Assembly: GCF_947494125.1 (NCBI RefSeq)
Contig: NZ_CANLTU010000001.1
Coordinates: 496,001-560,000 of the forward strand
DNA from: an uncultured Tenacibaculum sp.
GTDB taxonomy: Bacteria > Bacteroidota > Bacteroidia > Flavobacteriales > Flavobacteriaceae
DNA: 64,000 bases
Reading direction: 5' to 3'
The notes below the pieces were generated by a model that saw only the letters and a program-made list of their open reading frames with translations, was not told the DNA's origin and ran no database searches. Position numbers and translations under genes: made by a program. Shown in pieces: positions 17,031 to 25,968 of this stretch (position 1 is the first letter of the stretch; each line of letters opens with the position of its first letter).

Positions 17031-17060
17031 AAAAAGCGAACCAATTTGGTTCGCTTTTTT
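17031..17060. terminator. Bidirectional terminator between atpG and dxs
   Basis: The perfect hairpin AAAAAAGCGAACCAA / TTGGTTCGCTTTTTT has an A-tract on one side and a T-tract on the other. It can end both the atp operon from the left and the convergent dxs message from the right; the dxs stop codon overlaps its edge. Confidence 0.9.
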
Positions 17061-18831
17061 ATTTTAAAATATTTTTAATTGTTTCTTGAATTGAATCTAC
17101 ATCTAAACCACATTGTTTTTGTAATTCATCTATAGTACCATGATGAATAAAATCATCTGGAACTCCTAAAATTTTTATATGTCCTCTGTAATTTGCCTCA
17201 GCGGCATATTCTAGAATAGCACTACCTAGTCCTCCTTTGATTGTTCCATCTTCAATAGTTATAATTTTATTGAATTTATTAAAGATCTTTAGAAGTAGTT
17301 TTTTGTCTAAAGGTTTTATAAATCGAATATCGTAATGAGCTATAGAATGTTTGTTTTTTGTCTTTTTTATAACCTCTGAGGTATTATTAGCAATTGTACC
17401 ACTAGATAGTATAGCTAGATCATTTCCATCTTCTAAACAAATATTTTCGCCTATGCTTATTTTTTTAAAAGGAAGTTTCCATTTTTCTAATTTCCCTTTT
17501 CCTCTAGGGTAACGAATAGCTATAGGTTTTTCAATTCCTAATTGTACTGTATACATTATGTTTCGTAACTCTATTTCGTTACGAGGAGCGAAAATTATTA
17601 AATTAGGAATACAACGCAGGTAAGCTAAATCGAAAACCCCATGATGCGTAGCACCATCTTGTCCAACTAAACCAGCTCTATCTAAACAAAAAACAACAGG
17701 TAAACTTTGTAAAGCAACATCGTGTATTATCTGATCGTATGCTCGTTGTAAAAATGTAGAATAAATATTACAAAAAGGAATTATTCCTTGAGTCGCCATT
17801 CCAGCAGCTAAAGTTACCGCGTGTTGCTCAGCAATACCCACATCAAAAGTGCGCTCTGGAAATTTATCTAACATAAATTTTAAAGAGCTTCCAGTAAGCA
17901 TAGCTGGGGTAATTCCTACTATTTTTTCATTCAATTCAGCTAATTCTACAATAGTTTTACCAAATACATCTTGAAACTTTGTAAACTTACTAGCTTCTTT
18001 AGGTAAAACATCACCAGATATTTTATCAAACTTACCAGGAGCATGATATTTTACTTGATCTTGCTCAGCTTGTCGAAGACCTTTTCCTTTAGTAGTAATT
18101 ACATGTAAAAACTTAGGCCCTTCAATTTGTTTTAACCTATTTAACTCTAATAAAAGCTCTTCAAAATTATGTCCATCAATAGGACCAGAATAATCAAAAT
18201 TTAAAGCTTCAAAAATATTGTGTTGCTCAATATCCGATCGCGTAGATTTTATTCGTGTTAAATAATGTTTTAAAGCTCCAACAGAAGGATCTATACCTAT
18301 AGCATTATCGTTTAAAACAACTAGTAAGTTAGCATTGGTGTCTCCGGCGTGATTTAAAGCTTCAAAAGCCATTCCACTAGCAATAGAAGCATCACCAATT
18401 ACAGCAATATGATGTTTATTTTTTCCTTGGAGTTTAGAAGCAATAGCCATTCCTAAAGCAGCAGAAATTGAGGTTGATGAATGTCCAACGCCAAAAGTAT
18501 CATAGTCACTTTCAGAACGTTTAGGAAAACCTGAAATTCCGTTTAATTGACGATTGGTATGAAAAATATCTTTTCTGCCAGTTAAAATTTTATGGCCATA
18601 AGCTTGATGTCCTACATCCCAAACTAATTGATCTGTTGGAGTATCGAATATATAATGCAAAGCAATGGTAAGTTCAACAACACCTAAACTAGCACCTAAA
18701 TGACCTTCTTTAGTAGCAACTACATCAATAATAAATTCACGTAATTCCTTAGCTAATAAAGGCAATTCATTATTTGCTAATTGTCTTACATCAGTAGGGA
18801 AATCAATATTTTTTAACAGCTTTTTTGGCAT
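17059..18831 (-). CDS. dxs: 1-deoxy-D-xylulose-5-phosphate synthase
   Basis: This 590-aa thiamine-diphosphate enzyme condenses pyruvate and glyceraldehyde-3-phosphate, the first step of the MEP isoprenoid pathway. The ThDP motif begins with GDASIASGMAFEALN (about residues 143-157) and ends in NDNAIGID; the catalytic Glu lies in FDVGIAEQHAV (about residues 330-340), and HPGH-like DVGHQAYGHKI binds substrate near residue 72-82. It is slightly shorter than E. coli Dxs, as in other Bacteroidota. The ATG lies only 4 bp behind a consensus -7 element (TACATTTG, minus strand), which predicts a leaderless message. rsmI diverges 38 bp away. Confidence 0.95.
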   Translation of the reverse strand: MPKKLLKNIDFPTDVRQLANNELPLLAKELREFIIDVVATKEGHLGASLGVVELTIALHYIFDTPTDQLVWDVGHQAYGHKILTGRKDIFHTNRQLNGISGFPKRSESDYDTFGVGHSSTSISAALGMAIASKLQGKNKHHIAVIGDASIASGMAFEALNHAGDTNANLLVVLNDNAIGIDPSVGALKHYLTRIKSTRSDIEQHNIFEALNFDYSGPIDGHNFEELLLELNRLKQIEGPKFLHVITTKGKGLRQAEQDQVKYHAPGKFDKISGDVLPKEASKFTKFQDVFGKTIVELAELNEKIVGITPAMLTGSSLKFMLDKFPERTFDVGIAEQHAVTLAAGMATQGIIPFCNIYSTFLQRAYDQIIHDVALQSLPVVFCLDRAGLVGQDGATHHGVFDLAYLRCIPNLIIFAPRNEIELRNIMYTVQLGIEKPIAIRYPRGKGKLEKWKLPFKKISIGENICLEDGNDLAILSSGTIANNTSEVIKKTKNKHSIAHYDIRFIKPLDKKLLLKIFNKFNKIITIEDGTIKGGLGSAILEYAAEANYRGHIKILGVPDDFIHHGTIDELQKQCGLDVDSIQETIKNILK

Positions 18832-18835
18832 ACCA

Positions 18836-18843
18836 CAAATGTA
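18836..18843 (-). promoter_or_regulatory. -7 promoter element of dxs, directly against the start codon
   Basis: TACATTTG on the minus strand fits TAnnTTTG exactly and is followed by TGGT and then the ATG of dxs. If used, transcription starts at or within one or two bases of the ATG. No clear -33 TTTG is seen at the usual distance. Confidence 0.5.
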
Positions 18844-18857
18844 CTAAAACTTTGTTG

Positions 18858-18865
18858 TAGCTTTG
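18858..18865 (+). promoter_or_regulatory. -7 promoter element of rsmI, directly against the start codon
   Basis: TAGCTTTG fits TAnnTTTG and is followed by CTGT and the ATG at 18870, the same 4-bp spacing as for dxs on the other strand. No good -33 match is seen. Confidence 0.5.
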
Positions 18866-18869
18866 CTGT

Positions 18870-19541
18870 ATGAGTAAATTGTATTTGGTACCAACACCTA
18901 TTGGAAATTTAGAAGATATTACGTTAAGAGCGCTTAGAGTTTTAAAAGAAGTTGATTATATTTTAGCTGAAGATACCCGTACTAGCGGAAAGCTATTAAA
19001 GCATTTTGAAATTAGTACGCCTATGCAATCTCATCATATGCATAATGAGCATAAAACAGTAGAAACTATTGTAAAAAGAATACAAAGTGGAGAAGTTTTT
19101 GCAATGATTTCAGATGCTGGAACTCCAGCAATTTCAGATCCAGGTTTTTTATTAACTAGGGCATGTGTTCAGCATAATATTGACGTTGAGTGTTTACCAG
19201 GAGCAACTGCTTTTGTGCCAGCTTTGGTAAATTCAGGTTTACCAAATGATAAATTTGTTTTCGAAGGTTTTCTACCTGTTAAAAAAGGAAGGCAAACGAG
19301 ACTACAGTTTTTAGCTGAAGAAAAACGTACCATGATTTTTTACGAGAGCCCTCATAAATTATTAAAAACATTAACACATTTTGGAGAATATTTTGGAAAA
19401 GACAGACAAATTTCTGTCTCTAGAGAATTGACAAAATTATTTGAAGAAACCAAGCGAGGAGATATAGCAGAAGTGTTATCATATTATACAGAAAAGCCAG
19501 CAAAAGGCGAAATTGTGATTATTGTTGATGGTAAAAAATAA
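18870..19541 (+). CDS. rsmI: 16S rRNA (cytidine(1402)-2'-O)-methyltransferase
   Basis: This 223-aa protein methylates the 2'-OH of C1402 in 16S rRNA at the decoding centre. It belongs to the tetrapyrrole-methylase fold family: the N-terminal LYLVPTPIGNLEDITLRAL (residues about 4-22), AEDTRTSGKLL, and the SAM-binding MISDAGTPAISDPGF (about residues 79-93) are the RsmI signatures. The C-terminal extension of E. coli RsmI is absent, so it is a short form. The start at 18870 is fixed by the conserved N-terminus, although it leaves almost no room for a leader. Confidence 0.93.
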   Translation: MSKLYLVPTPIGNLEDITLRALRVLKEVDYILAEDTRTSGKLLKHFEISTPMQSHHMHNEHKTVETIVKRIQSGEVFAMISDAGTPAISDPGFLLTRACVQHNIDVECLPGATAFVPALVNSGLPNDKFVFEGFLPVKKGRQTRLQFLAEEKRTMIFYESPHKLLKTLTHFGEYFGKDRQISVSRELTKLFEETKRGDIAEVLSYYTEKPAKGEIVIIVDGKK

Positions 19542-20237
19542 TTAGACAAGTTTGTATTCTGGGTAATGCTTTTCTAATAGTTTCTCAGCTTTTTGAGGTA
19601 GAACAATTAAAGAAATATAGCCAACGATTATTATTATTGATGAAATTAAAGCTATAGGTATTGTAACATACCATTCAAAGTTTGCTATTCCCTCAATATT
19701 AATAAATAATTGAAAGATATATATCGGAACCAAAGCTGTATTAGCAGCTCCCTGTTTGAAAATAAAATCTTCAAGTAACCATAATTTACCAGACTTCTTT
19801 TTTCTTATTTTAACTTCTTTTTTTAATTGGTACAGTTTAATTGAAAGATAGACTATATATAAAATCCATATTCCCATAAAATACATTGAAGATAAGTTTG
19901 AAGTTAATAATGTATAAAAGAAAAAGAATAAAGTTATTGTGGCAATTAGGTTAGGTAAACGAAACCAATCTTTAACAAAAGATAAAATAATTTTATAATA
20001 TTTTTTATTTAACTGTTTTTGCTTCTCTTCTACAACATCCATAAAACCAAAAATGCCAAATTTTTTAAAAGATATATCTCTAGCTTGTTCAAATGTTAAG
20101 GTAGATTTATCTTCTAAAATTTGTTCAATGTCATTCGCTAAATGATCTACTAATTCTGTTTGCACATCATAGTGTTCAACAAAATGCTGACGTGTAAATG
20201 TGTAAAGTTGTTCTATTTGTTGGTTTGTTAGCGTCAT
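19542..20237 (-). CDS. PadR-associated membrane protein with N-terminal HAAS-like domain (third of three)
   Basis: This 231-aa protein has an N-terminal soluble helical segment of about 85 residues, with the motif ELVDHLANDIEQ (residues 28-39), followed by four hydrophobic helices. The same QI..LY/ISNYL...E..DHL..xIEQ pattern occurs in the two proteins encoded upstream, so the three are distant paralogues. This looks like the HTH-associated alpha-helical signalling (HAAS) type of domain that often accompanies PadR regulators. The gene lies 2 bp after the previous one and is the last of the operon. The function is inferred to be membrane signalling to or control of the PadR repressor; no enzyme motif is seen. 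Confidence 0.7.
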   Translation of the reverse strand: MTLTNQQIEQLYTFTRQHFVEHYDVQTELVDHLANDIEQILEDKSTLTFEQARDISFKKFGIFGFMDVVEEKQKQLNKKYYKIILSFVKDWFRLPNLIATITLFFFFYTLLTSNLSSMYFMGIWILYIVYLSIKLYQLKKEVKIRKKKSGKLWLLEDFIFKQGAANTALVPIYIFQLFINIEGIANFEWYVTIPIALISSIIIIVGYISLIVLPQKAEKLLEKHYPEYKLV

Positions 20238-20239
20238 AG

Positions 20240-20884
20240 TTATTTCTCTATTAATAATGTATATTTCTCTTTTTCTTTTCTGTGCTTAAAGTTTAGAACA
20301 ATTAAGTAACAGTTTGAAAAAGTGAATAATATTAGAATCTCTATTGAAGGAACATCAAACGAATACATAAATAATAGAATACCGCCAAGAAACAATTGAG
20401 TCTCTTGAGTTTTAATCAAAAAACTGTATACAGTTTTATTAATTTCCCTTCTAGATTTATAAATAATAAATCCAGAAATTATTGAAAAAACTGAAGCTAT
20501 TAATAATCCTTGTGAATTGACAGCATCTAAAACAATTTTAAATAAAGATAGATTTAAAAGCATTCCTAAAAATATAGGTATAGAGATTAATAATGCAACT
20601 TTAGTATATAATTTTTTGTGAATCTTCTTAGCTTTTTTTATTACAGTTTTAGGTGATGAATATGCCCATCCTAATAAAAAGCTTGAATCTGTATTAAGTT
20701 GTTTATTCCATCCATCTGTTACTTGATAAAAGATAGTTTCAAAATTAGTATTTTCTATTTCTAATTTTTGCTCTATTTGAGAAATAATATGGTCAAAAAT
20801 TTCTATTCTAAAATCAATTAGTTTAACGCCTTTAGTATCTAAGTAATTGCTAATTCTTTGTATTTGATTATCTGTTAATTCCAT
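20240..20884 (-). CDS. PadR-associated membrane protein with N-terminal HAAS-like domain (second of three)
   Basis: This 214-aa protein is built like its neighbours: an N-terminal cytoplasmic helical part with the motif IFDHIISQIEQK (residues 29-40), then about four membrane helices (roughly 92-112, 120-145, 160-172 and 180-197). It lies 5 bp after the first paralogue and 2 bp before the third, so all three should be made from one message. I cannot assign a biochemical role. Similarity to its neighbours is limited to the motif and the overall layout. Confidence 0.7.
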   Translation of the reverse strand: MELTDNQIQRISNYLDTKGVKLIDFRIEIFDHIISQIEQKLEIENTNFETIFYQVTDGWNKQLNTDSSFLLGWAYSSPKTVIKKAKKIHKKLYTKVALLISIPIFLGMLLNLSLFKIVLDAVNSQGLLIASVFSIISGFIIYKSRREINKTVYSFLIKTQETQLFLGGILLFMYSFDVPSIEILILFTFSNCYLIVLNFKHRKEKEKYTLLIEK

Positions 20885-20889
20885 AGCTG

Positions 20890-21534
20890 TTATTTTAACA
20901 AGTGTTTGTATTTGTTTAAAATTGTTGTTCTCTTCTTCTCAATAATAATTAACCCAGCTACACTTAGACTAAAAGCTATTAACCAATAGATAAAAAATAA
21001 TATTCTGTGAGTATTTAAATAATCTTTAACTAAAGTGAAAGAGAAAAGAAAAACTTGGGATAAACTCATAATGTTTCCCAAATATTTAAAAGAAATGAGC
21101 TGTCTTACTTTTTTATTTTCATGATAGGTTAGGTATAAACCGTATAGAATTTGAAAAACTATAGAACAGAAAAAAACTAAGTAGAGTTGAGAGTTATTTA
21201 AAGTAAAAGAAAGACTTAAAATGACTAAAGTACTTAACAAACTTATAGGAAGTGTTTTTAAATTTGTAAAAAAACGATAACTAGTTATCCATAGTTCTTT
21301 TTGATAAGCCCAGTGTATTTTTGAGCCTCTATCTTTACCATATTGGAATATGAAATTAGATTTGTCGGCTAAATATTGAGACAAATTACCATCTTTTGTA
21401 GTTTCTTCAAAATCACAGATAAGATGATCCATTAACTCATAACGTTCTTCTTCATCAGAAAAAGACTTCTTCTTTTTTAGATAATTATATAAAAAAGCTA
21501 CTTGTTTTTCTGTTATAGTATATTTTTTTTTCAT
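20890..21534 (-). CDS. PadR-associated membrane protein with N-terminal HAAS-like domain (first of three)
   Basis: This 214-aa protein has an N-terminal soluble segment with YELMDHLICDFEE (residues 32-44), a Q-V-A-F-L-Y-N-Y-L stretch before it that matches the neighbours, and about four membrane helices from residue 96 onward. It lies directly behind the PadR gene, with a 1-bp gap, so it is translationally tied to the regulator. In similar arrangements the helical domain and its membrane part are thought to sense envelope or membrane state. That role is inference here. Confidence 0.7.
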   Translation of the reverse strand: MKKKYTITEKQVAFLYNYLKKKKSFSDEEERYELMDHLICDFEETTKDGNLSQYLADKSNFIFQYGKDRGSKIHWAYQKELWITSYRFFTNLKTLPISLLSTLVILSLSFTLNNSQLYLVFFCSIVFQILYGLYLTYHENKKVRQLISFKYLGNIMSLSQVFLFSFTLVKDYLNTHRILFFIYWLIAFSLSVAGLIIIEKKRTTILNKYKHLLK

Positions 21535-21535
21535 T

Positions 21536-21874
21536 TTATTCTAAGCCAAATTTAGGATTAACTAGTTGCTGCATTGTTTGTAAAAACTCTTGCATTTCTG
21601 CAAGTCTATTTACAGTTTCCTTAGTACCGCTTTCTGTCAATTTATAATACTTGCGAAGTCTATTTCCAACTTTAACAACTTCAACATCTAGCAAACCTTC
21701 AGCTTCTAGTTTATGTAAAGCAGGATATAGTGCACCTTCGGTAATTTTTAATTCACCTTTGGTTAACTCTTTTACTTTTTGAGTTATTTCATAGCCATAC
21801 ATTTTATCATTTTGTGCCAATAGCTTTAAAATAATAGTCTGTAATGAGCCTTTGTATAATTTTTGATTTCCCAT
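21536..21874 (-). CDS. PadR family transcriptional regulator
   Basis: This 112-aa repressor has a PadR winged helix: residues about 10-80 include ILKLLAQNDKMYGYEITQKV, the ITEGALYPALHKLEAEGLLD recognition-wing segment (about 40-59), and RLRKYYKLTESG (about 68-79). The C-terminal helix for dimerisation is short, as in PadR subfamily 1. It heads a four-gene operon with three HAAS-like membrane proteins. Its own promoter region carries two matching 21-bp palindromes (21882-21902 and 21909-21929) around a -7 box, which are the likely binding sites and would give autoregulation. Confidence 0.92.
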   Translation of the reverse strand: MGNQKLYKGSLQTIILKLLAQNDKMYGYEITQKVKELTKGELKITEGALYPALHKLEAEGLLDVEVVKVGNRLRKYYKLTESGTKETVNRLAEMQEFLQTMQQLVNPKFGLE

Positions 21875-21881
21875 AATTCAG

Positions 21882-21929
21882 ATACCTAAAAAACTTAGGT
21901 ATGCAAATATACATAATTTTCTTATGTAT
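21882..21929 (-). promoter_or_regulatory. PadR operon promoter with two palindromic operators
   Basis: Two inverted repeats of identical layout lie 27 bp apart centre to centre: ATACCTAA-N5-TTAGGTAT (21882-21902) and ATACATAA-N5-TTATGTAT (21909-21929). They share the form ATACNTAA-N5-TTANGTAT. A -7 element TATATTTG (minus strand, 21904-21911) lies between them and overlaps the second by 3 bp. One operator would cover the start site and the other the region between the -7 and -33 elements. Confidence 0.7.
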
Positions 21930-21986
21930 AAAATTCTTATGCATTATTTTATTTCAAACAGAACAAATCATTACCTCACTATTTCT

Positions 21987-21994
21987 TATTTTTG
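21987..21994 (+). promoter_or_regulatory. -7 promoter element of the PaaE-like reductase gene
   Basis: TATTTTTG fits TAnnTTTG and sits 18 bp before the ATG at 22013. No clear -33 match. Confidence 0.4.
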
Positions 21995-22012
21995 TGGTAC
22001 TAAATAGAATAA

Positions 22013-23065
22013 ATGTCTACATTTCATAAATTAATTATTGAAAAAATAATAAAAGAGACTGCTGATGCGGTTTCAATTTTATTTACAGTTCCTGCAGAAT
22101 TAAAAGAAGCTTACGCTTTTGTAGCTGGACAGTATATTACCATAAAAACAAAGTTAAACGATCAAGAGATTAGAAGAGCGTACTCTATATGTGCATCTCC
22201 TAATACTAATCAAATAAAAGTAGCTGTAAAGGCTGTTGATAAAGGGTTATTTTCTACGTACGCAACTACAAAATTAAAAGAGAATACTTCTATGGAAGTT
22301 TCTGAGCCAGAAGGGAAGTTTATATTACAGCCTTCTGAAAATAAGAATTACATTGCTTTTGCAGCGGGTAGCGGAATAACTCCAGTTTTATCTATGATAA
22401 AAAGCGTATTAGAAAATGAGCCAACGTCTACCTTTACTTTAGTTTTCGGAAATAAAAAAGCAGATAGTACTATTTTTTACACAGAGTTAAATGCCTTAGC
22501 TGAAAAATATCCAACACAATTTAACTTACACTATATTTTTAGTCAAGAAGTAAGAACGAATACGAAGTTTGGTAGAATAGATAAAGGACATGTAAATTAT
22601 TTTGTAAAAAACGTTCATGATGATGTTTCTTTTGATTCAGCTTATTTATGTGGACCGGAAGAAATGATTACTACAGTTTCTGATACTTTAAAAGAGAATG
22701 AATTTGATCAAGAAAATATTCATTTTGAATTATTTACTGCAAGTTCATCTGCTGATGAAGAAATTCCAATGCAATTTCCTGACGGAAAATCTGAAATTAC
22801 TGTTTTATTAGATGATGAAGAATCTACTTTTACAATGGATAAAACAGATACAGTTCTGGCTGCATCATTACGTAATCAATTAGATGCACCATATTCGTGT
22901 CAAGGCGGTGTGTGTAGTAGTTGTATTGCTAAAGTAACCGAAGGAAAAGCTGTAATGACGAAGAATTCTATTTTAACAGACGATGAGTTAGAAGAAGGTT
23001 TTATACTAACATGTATGGCACACCCTACAACTCAAAAAGTTGTAGTTGACTTTGATGACGTTTAG
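22013..23065 (+). CDS. PaaE-like ferredoxin:NADP reductase with C-terminal 2Fe-2S domain
   Basis: This 350-aa flavoprotein passes electrons from NAD(P)H through FAD to a plant-type 2Fe-2S centre. The FAD-binding RAYS motif is at residues 55-58, the pyridine-nucleotide motif GSGITPVLSM lies near residue 118-127, CGPEEMI follows in the NAD domain, and the cluster ligands are Cys296, Cys301, Cys304 and Cys334 (C-x4-C-x2-C). This domain order is that of PaaE, the phenylacetyl-CoA epoxidase reductase, and of related oxygenase reductases. No paaABCD genes are nearby, so the partner oxygenase or acceptor is unknown. Confidence 0.88.
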   Translation: MSTFHKLIIEKIIKETADAVSILFTVPAELKEAYAFVAGQYITIKTKLNDQEIRRAYSICASPNTNQIKVAVKAVDKGLFSTYATTKLKENTSMEVSEPEGKFILQPSENKNYIAFAAGSGITPVLSMIKSVLENEPTSTFTLVFGNKKADSTIFYTELNALAEKYPTQFNLHYIFSQEVRTNTKFGRIDKGHVNYFVKNVHDDVSFDSAYLCGPEEMITTVSDTLKENEFDQENIHFELFTASSSADEEIPMQFPDGKSEITVLLDDEESTFTMDKTDTVLAASLRNQLDAPYSCQGGVCSSCIAKVTEGKAVMTKNSILTDDELEEGFILTCMAHPTTQKVVVDFDDV

Positions 23066-23086
23066 ATAGAAAATAGATATTTATAA

Positions 23087-23773
23087 ATGGATTTTTACGA
23101 TTTAAAGAATGCTTTTTTTATTGGTTTTGTCATGTCTTTTATGATAGGACCTGTATTTTTTATGCTTATTAAAACAAGTATTTTAAAAGGAGCTCGAGCT
23201 GCTATAGCTTTTGATATAGGTGTAATTTTAGGAGATATATTTTTTATGCTTATTGCTTACTTTGGTAGTAAAAGTCTATTAGAAAAGATTAAGGATGACC
23301 CTCGATTATTTTTAATTGGGGGTTTAATACTTATTGTTTACGGCTTAATTACTTATTTAGATAAAAACAATAAAAAAGAAGTACAAGCTACAGAGGTTGA
23401 AATTCCAGAAAGTAATAATTATTTAAAATTATTATTAAAAGGGCTTGCTTTAAACTTTATTAATGTTGGTGTGTTGGCTGGTTGGCTTGGGATAATTGTA
23501 GTGGTAGGTCCTACATTAAATATGAACCCAACTTATATGTTTTGGTATTTTGCAACTGTAATTTTAGGGTATGCACTTACTGATTTAGGGAAAATATTGT
23601 TAGCTAAGCAATTAAAAAATAAACTAACACCTTTGGTTATTTATAGAATAAAACGAGGAATGGGAATACTGTTAATTGTTTTTGGAGCTTTAATCATGTT
23701 GAAAAGTTTTATTCCTAAAGAAAAAATGGATAGTTTATTGCAACAAGTAGAAGAAACTACTAAAACCCAATAA
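23087..23773 (+). CDS. LysE family translocator
   Basis: This 228-aa membrane protein has six predicted helices and belongs to the LysE/RhtB exporter family, which moves amino acids and related small molecules out of the cell. The N-terminal FFIGFVMSFMIGPVFFMLIKTSILKGARAAIAFDIGVILGD stretch, with its GP in the first helix and the GxxLGD motif, fits the family. The substrate is unknown. It starts 21 bp after the reductase gene on the same strand; its last 14 bp overlap the 3' end of the convergent mgtE gene. Confidence 0.85.
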   Translation: MDFYDLKNAFFIGFVMSFMIGPVFFMLIKTSILKGARAAIAFDIGVILGDIFFMLIAYFGSKSLLEKIKDDPRLFLIGGLILIVYGLITYLDKNNKKEVQATEVEIPESNNYLKLLLKGLALNFINVGVLAGWLGIIVVVGPTLNMNPTYMFWYFATVILGYALTDLGKILLAKQLKNKLTPLVIYRIKRGMGILLIVFGALIMLKSFIPKEKMDSLLQQVEETTKTQ

Positions 23774-25109
23774 TTATTTTAGCAATCCAAAAGTAAATAA
23801 GAATCCCAAAAATATCATTACTTGTTGTAATAAAGGGGCCAGTAGCTATTGCTGGATCAATTCCTCTTTTGTCTAGAAATAATGGAATAAAAGTTCCTAT
23901 TAAACCTGCAACAATGATTACTACAAAAAGAGATACAGAAATTGCACTAGCAACATTTATATCCAATTCAGAAGCGAATACGTAGAAAAAAAGTAATACA
24001 GATAAGGCAAGTCCATTAATCATAGCTAACGAGACTTCTTTCAATAATCTGTCTGTAATACTTCCTTTTACATCATCATTCGCTAAACCTTGCACAATAA
24101 TCGCTGAAGATTGTACACCTACATTTCCTGCCATTGCGGCAATTAATGGTGTAAACATAAAAAGAATTGCATTTTCTGCTATTGCATCTTCAAAAAAGCC
24201 CATAATTCTAGCAGCACCAACACCACCAATTAAACCTAAAAATAACCATGGCAAACGAGCACGAGTTAGTTCCCAAATAGTATCATCAGCTTCAACATCT
24301 TGTGTAATACCTGCTGCTAATTGATAATCTTTATCAGCTTCTTCTTTAATAACATCAACAATATCGTCAATAGTAATTCTACCTACTAAAACACCAAGTT
24401 CATTTACTACAGGTATAGCTTCTAAATCGTATTTACGCATAATGTTAGCTACATCTTCAGCTTCATCAGTTACATTTACGAAATCTACTTTTGGAATATA
24501 TACTTCGGCAATTGTTGCGTTTGTAGATGCCATTAATAAATCTTTTAATGATAACCGACCTTTTAGTTTTCCACTATCATCAATTACGTATATTGAATGT
24601 ACTCGTGTAACTTCTTCAGCTTGAATACGCATTTCTTTTACACAACGTGGAATCGTCCAATTTTCATTGACTTTTACCAGTTCTTTTGCCATTAAACCAC
24701 CAGCAGAATCTTCATCGTAACGTAATAATTCTACAATCTCTTTGGCATGTTCTTCATCTTCAATCTCTTGCATTACTGCCTTTTTCCTCTTTTCAGGAAG
24801 TTCAGCAATTACATCGGCAGCATCATCAGTGTCAAGTTCATCAATTTCTTCGGCAATTTCTTTTGCAGTAAGTTGTTGAAATATTTTTTCACGTACATCA
24901 TCATCAACATCCATTAAAACTTCAGCAGTAGTTTCGCTATCTAGTAAACGAATAATATATACAGCCTCGCCAAAAGACAGTTCGTCTAATACTTCAGCTA
25001 TATCAGCATGATGAGTGTCAGAGAAAAAACTAGAAAGTGCGGTGTCTTTCTTGTTTTTAATCAGTTCTTGTACATTTTCTAAAAGTTCTTTAGTTATCTC
25101 TAATGCCAT
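23760..25109 (-). CDS. mgtE: Magnesium transporter MgtE
   Basis: This 449-aa Mg2+ channel has the three usual parts: an N-terminal superhelical N domain (to about residue 130), two CBS domains (about 135-255) that sense cytosolic Mg2+, and five C-terminal membrane helices (about 285-449). The pore region shows [17 protein letters not shown] (about residues 322-338), matching the family's Gly/Asn-rich selectivity segment, and FGI near the end. Its 5' end overlaps rsmA by 20 bp, so the two are coupled, and its 3' end overlaps the convergent LysE gene by 14 bp. Confidence 0.93.
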   Translation of the reverse strand: MALEITKELLENVQELIKNKKDTALSSFFSDTHHADIAEVLDELSFGEAVYIIRLLDSETTAEVLMDVDDDVREKIFQQLTAKEIAEEIDELDTDDAADVIAELPEKRKKAVMQEIEDEEHAKEIVELLRYDEDSAGGLMAKELVKVNENWTIPRCVKEMRIQAEEVTRVHSIYVIDDSGKLKGRLSLKDLLMASTNATIAEVYIPKVDFVNVTDEAEDVANIMRKYDLEAIPVVNELGVLVGRITIDDIVDVIKEEADKDYQLAAGITQDVEADDTIWELTRARLPWLFLGLIGGVGAARIMGFFEDAIAENAILFMFTPLIAAMAGNVGVQSSAIIVQGLANDDVKGSITDRLLKEVSLAMINGLALSVLLFFYVFASELDINVASAISVSLFVVIIVAGLIGTFIPLFLDKRGIDPAIATGPFITTSNDIFGILIYFWIAKIIIGF

Positions 25110-25902
25110 CGTTTGCGATTTTTGCCGTCAATTCAATGAATTTTTGTACCGATAATTGTTCGGGACGCATCGCAAAGATAGGGTCTTCTTTCAAAGTAAC
25201 CGAAAGATCAAAAGATTTTAAACTAGAACGTAACATTTTTCTTCGTTGGTTAAATGCTGTTTTTACAACTCTAAAGAATAATTTCTCTTCAACAGGAAGT
25301 GTATAGTCCTTTTTTCTAATTAATCGAATAACCCCAGAATCTACTTTTGGAGGTGGATTAAACACCGTAGGAGGTACTGTAAATAGGTATTCGACATCAT
25401 AGAAAGCTTGTGTTAATACAGATAATATTCCGTATACTTTTGAACCTTCTTTTTCTGCAATTCGTAAGGCTACTTCTTTTTGAAACATTCCAGAAAACTC
25501 AGGGACGAATTCTCTGTTTTCAATTGCTTTAAAAACAATTTGAGTGGAGATGTTATAAGGAAAATTACCAATAATAGCAATTTGTTGTTCTTTAAAGACA
25601 TCTGTTAAGTTTTTCTTTAGAAAATCACCTTCAATGATTTCAAATTTCTTAGAAGTAGTGTCTAATTTAATATGCTCTAAAGGAAAAGTATCTTTTAAAT
25701 AGGCAACCGAATCATAATCGATCTCCATCACCGTTACTTTAGGTTTCTTTTCTAATAAGTATTTTGTTAGAACTCCCATACCAGGCCCAATTTCTAATAC
25801 ATTATCATACCCATCTTCAGTTAATGAATCTGCTATTTTTTTAGCGATGTTTTCATCGGTTAAAAAATGTTGTCCTAAATGTTTTTTTGCTCTTACGGTC
25901 AT
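25090..25902 (-). CDS. rsmA: 16S rRNA (adenine(1518)-N6/adenine(1519)-N6)-dimethyltransferase
   Basis: This 270-aa enzyme dimethylates two adenines in helix 45 of 16S rRNA during 30S maturation. It starts with the [15 protein letters not shown] motif of KsgA/RsmA, followed by the SAM-binding [12 protein letters not shown] (about residues 35-46), VMEIDYDS for the ribose-binding acidic loop, the catalytic NFPY motif (about residues 114-117; NLPY in many homologues), and the C-terminal [11 protein letters not shown] helix. It is transcribed with DUF4286 upstream and overlaps mgtE downstream by 20 bp. Confidence 0.95.
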   Translation of the reverse strand: MTVRAKKHLGQHFLTDENIAKKIADSLTEDGYDNVLEIGPGMGVLTKYLLEKKPKVTVMEIDYDSVAYLKDTFPLEHIKLDTTSKKFEIIEGDFLKKNLTDVFKEQQIAIIGNFPYNISTQIVFKAIENREFVPEFSGMFQKEVALRIAEKEGSKVYGILSVLTQAFYDVEYLFTVPPTVFNPPPKVDSGVIRLIRKKDYTLPVEEKLFFRVVKTAFNQRRKMLRSSLKSFDLSVTLKEDPIFAMRPEQLSVQKFIELTAKIANDGIRDN

Positions 25903-25968
25903 GTTCTAAGATAAAAATTATGAGTCTAAGAATTAATACTTACACTTAATAATTATAGTTTCCTTATT

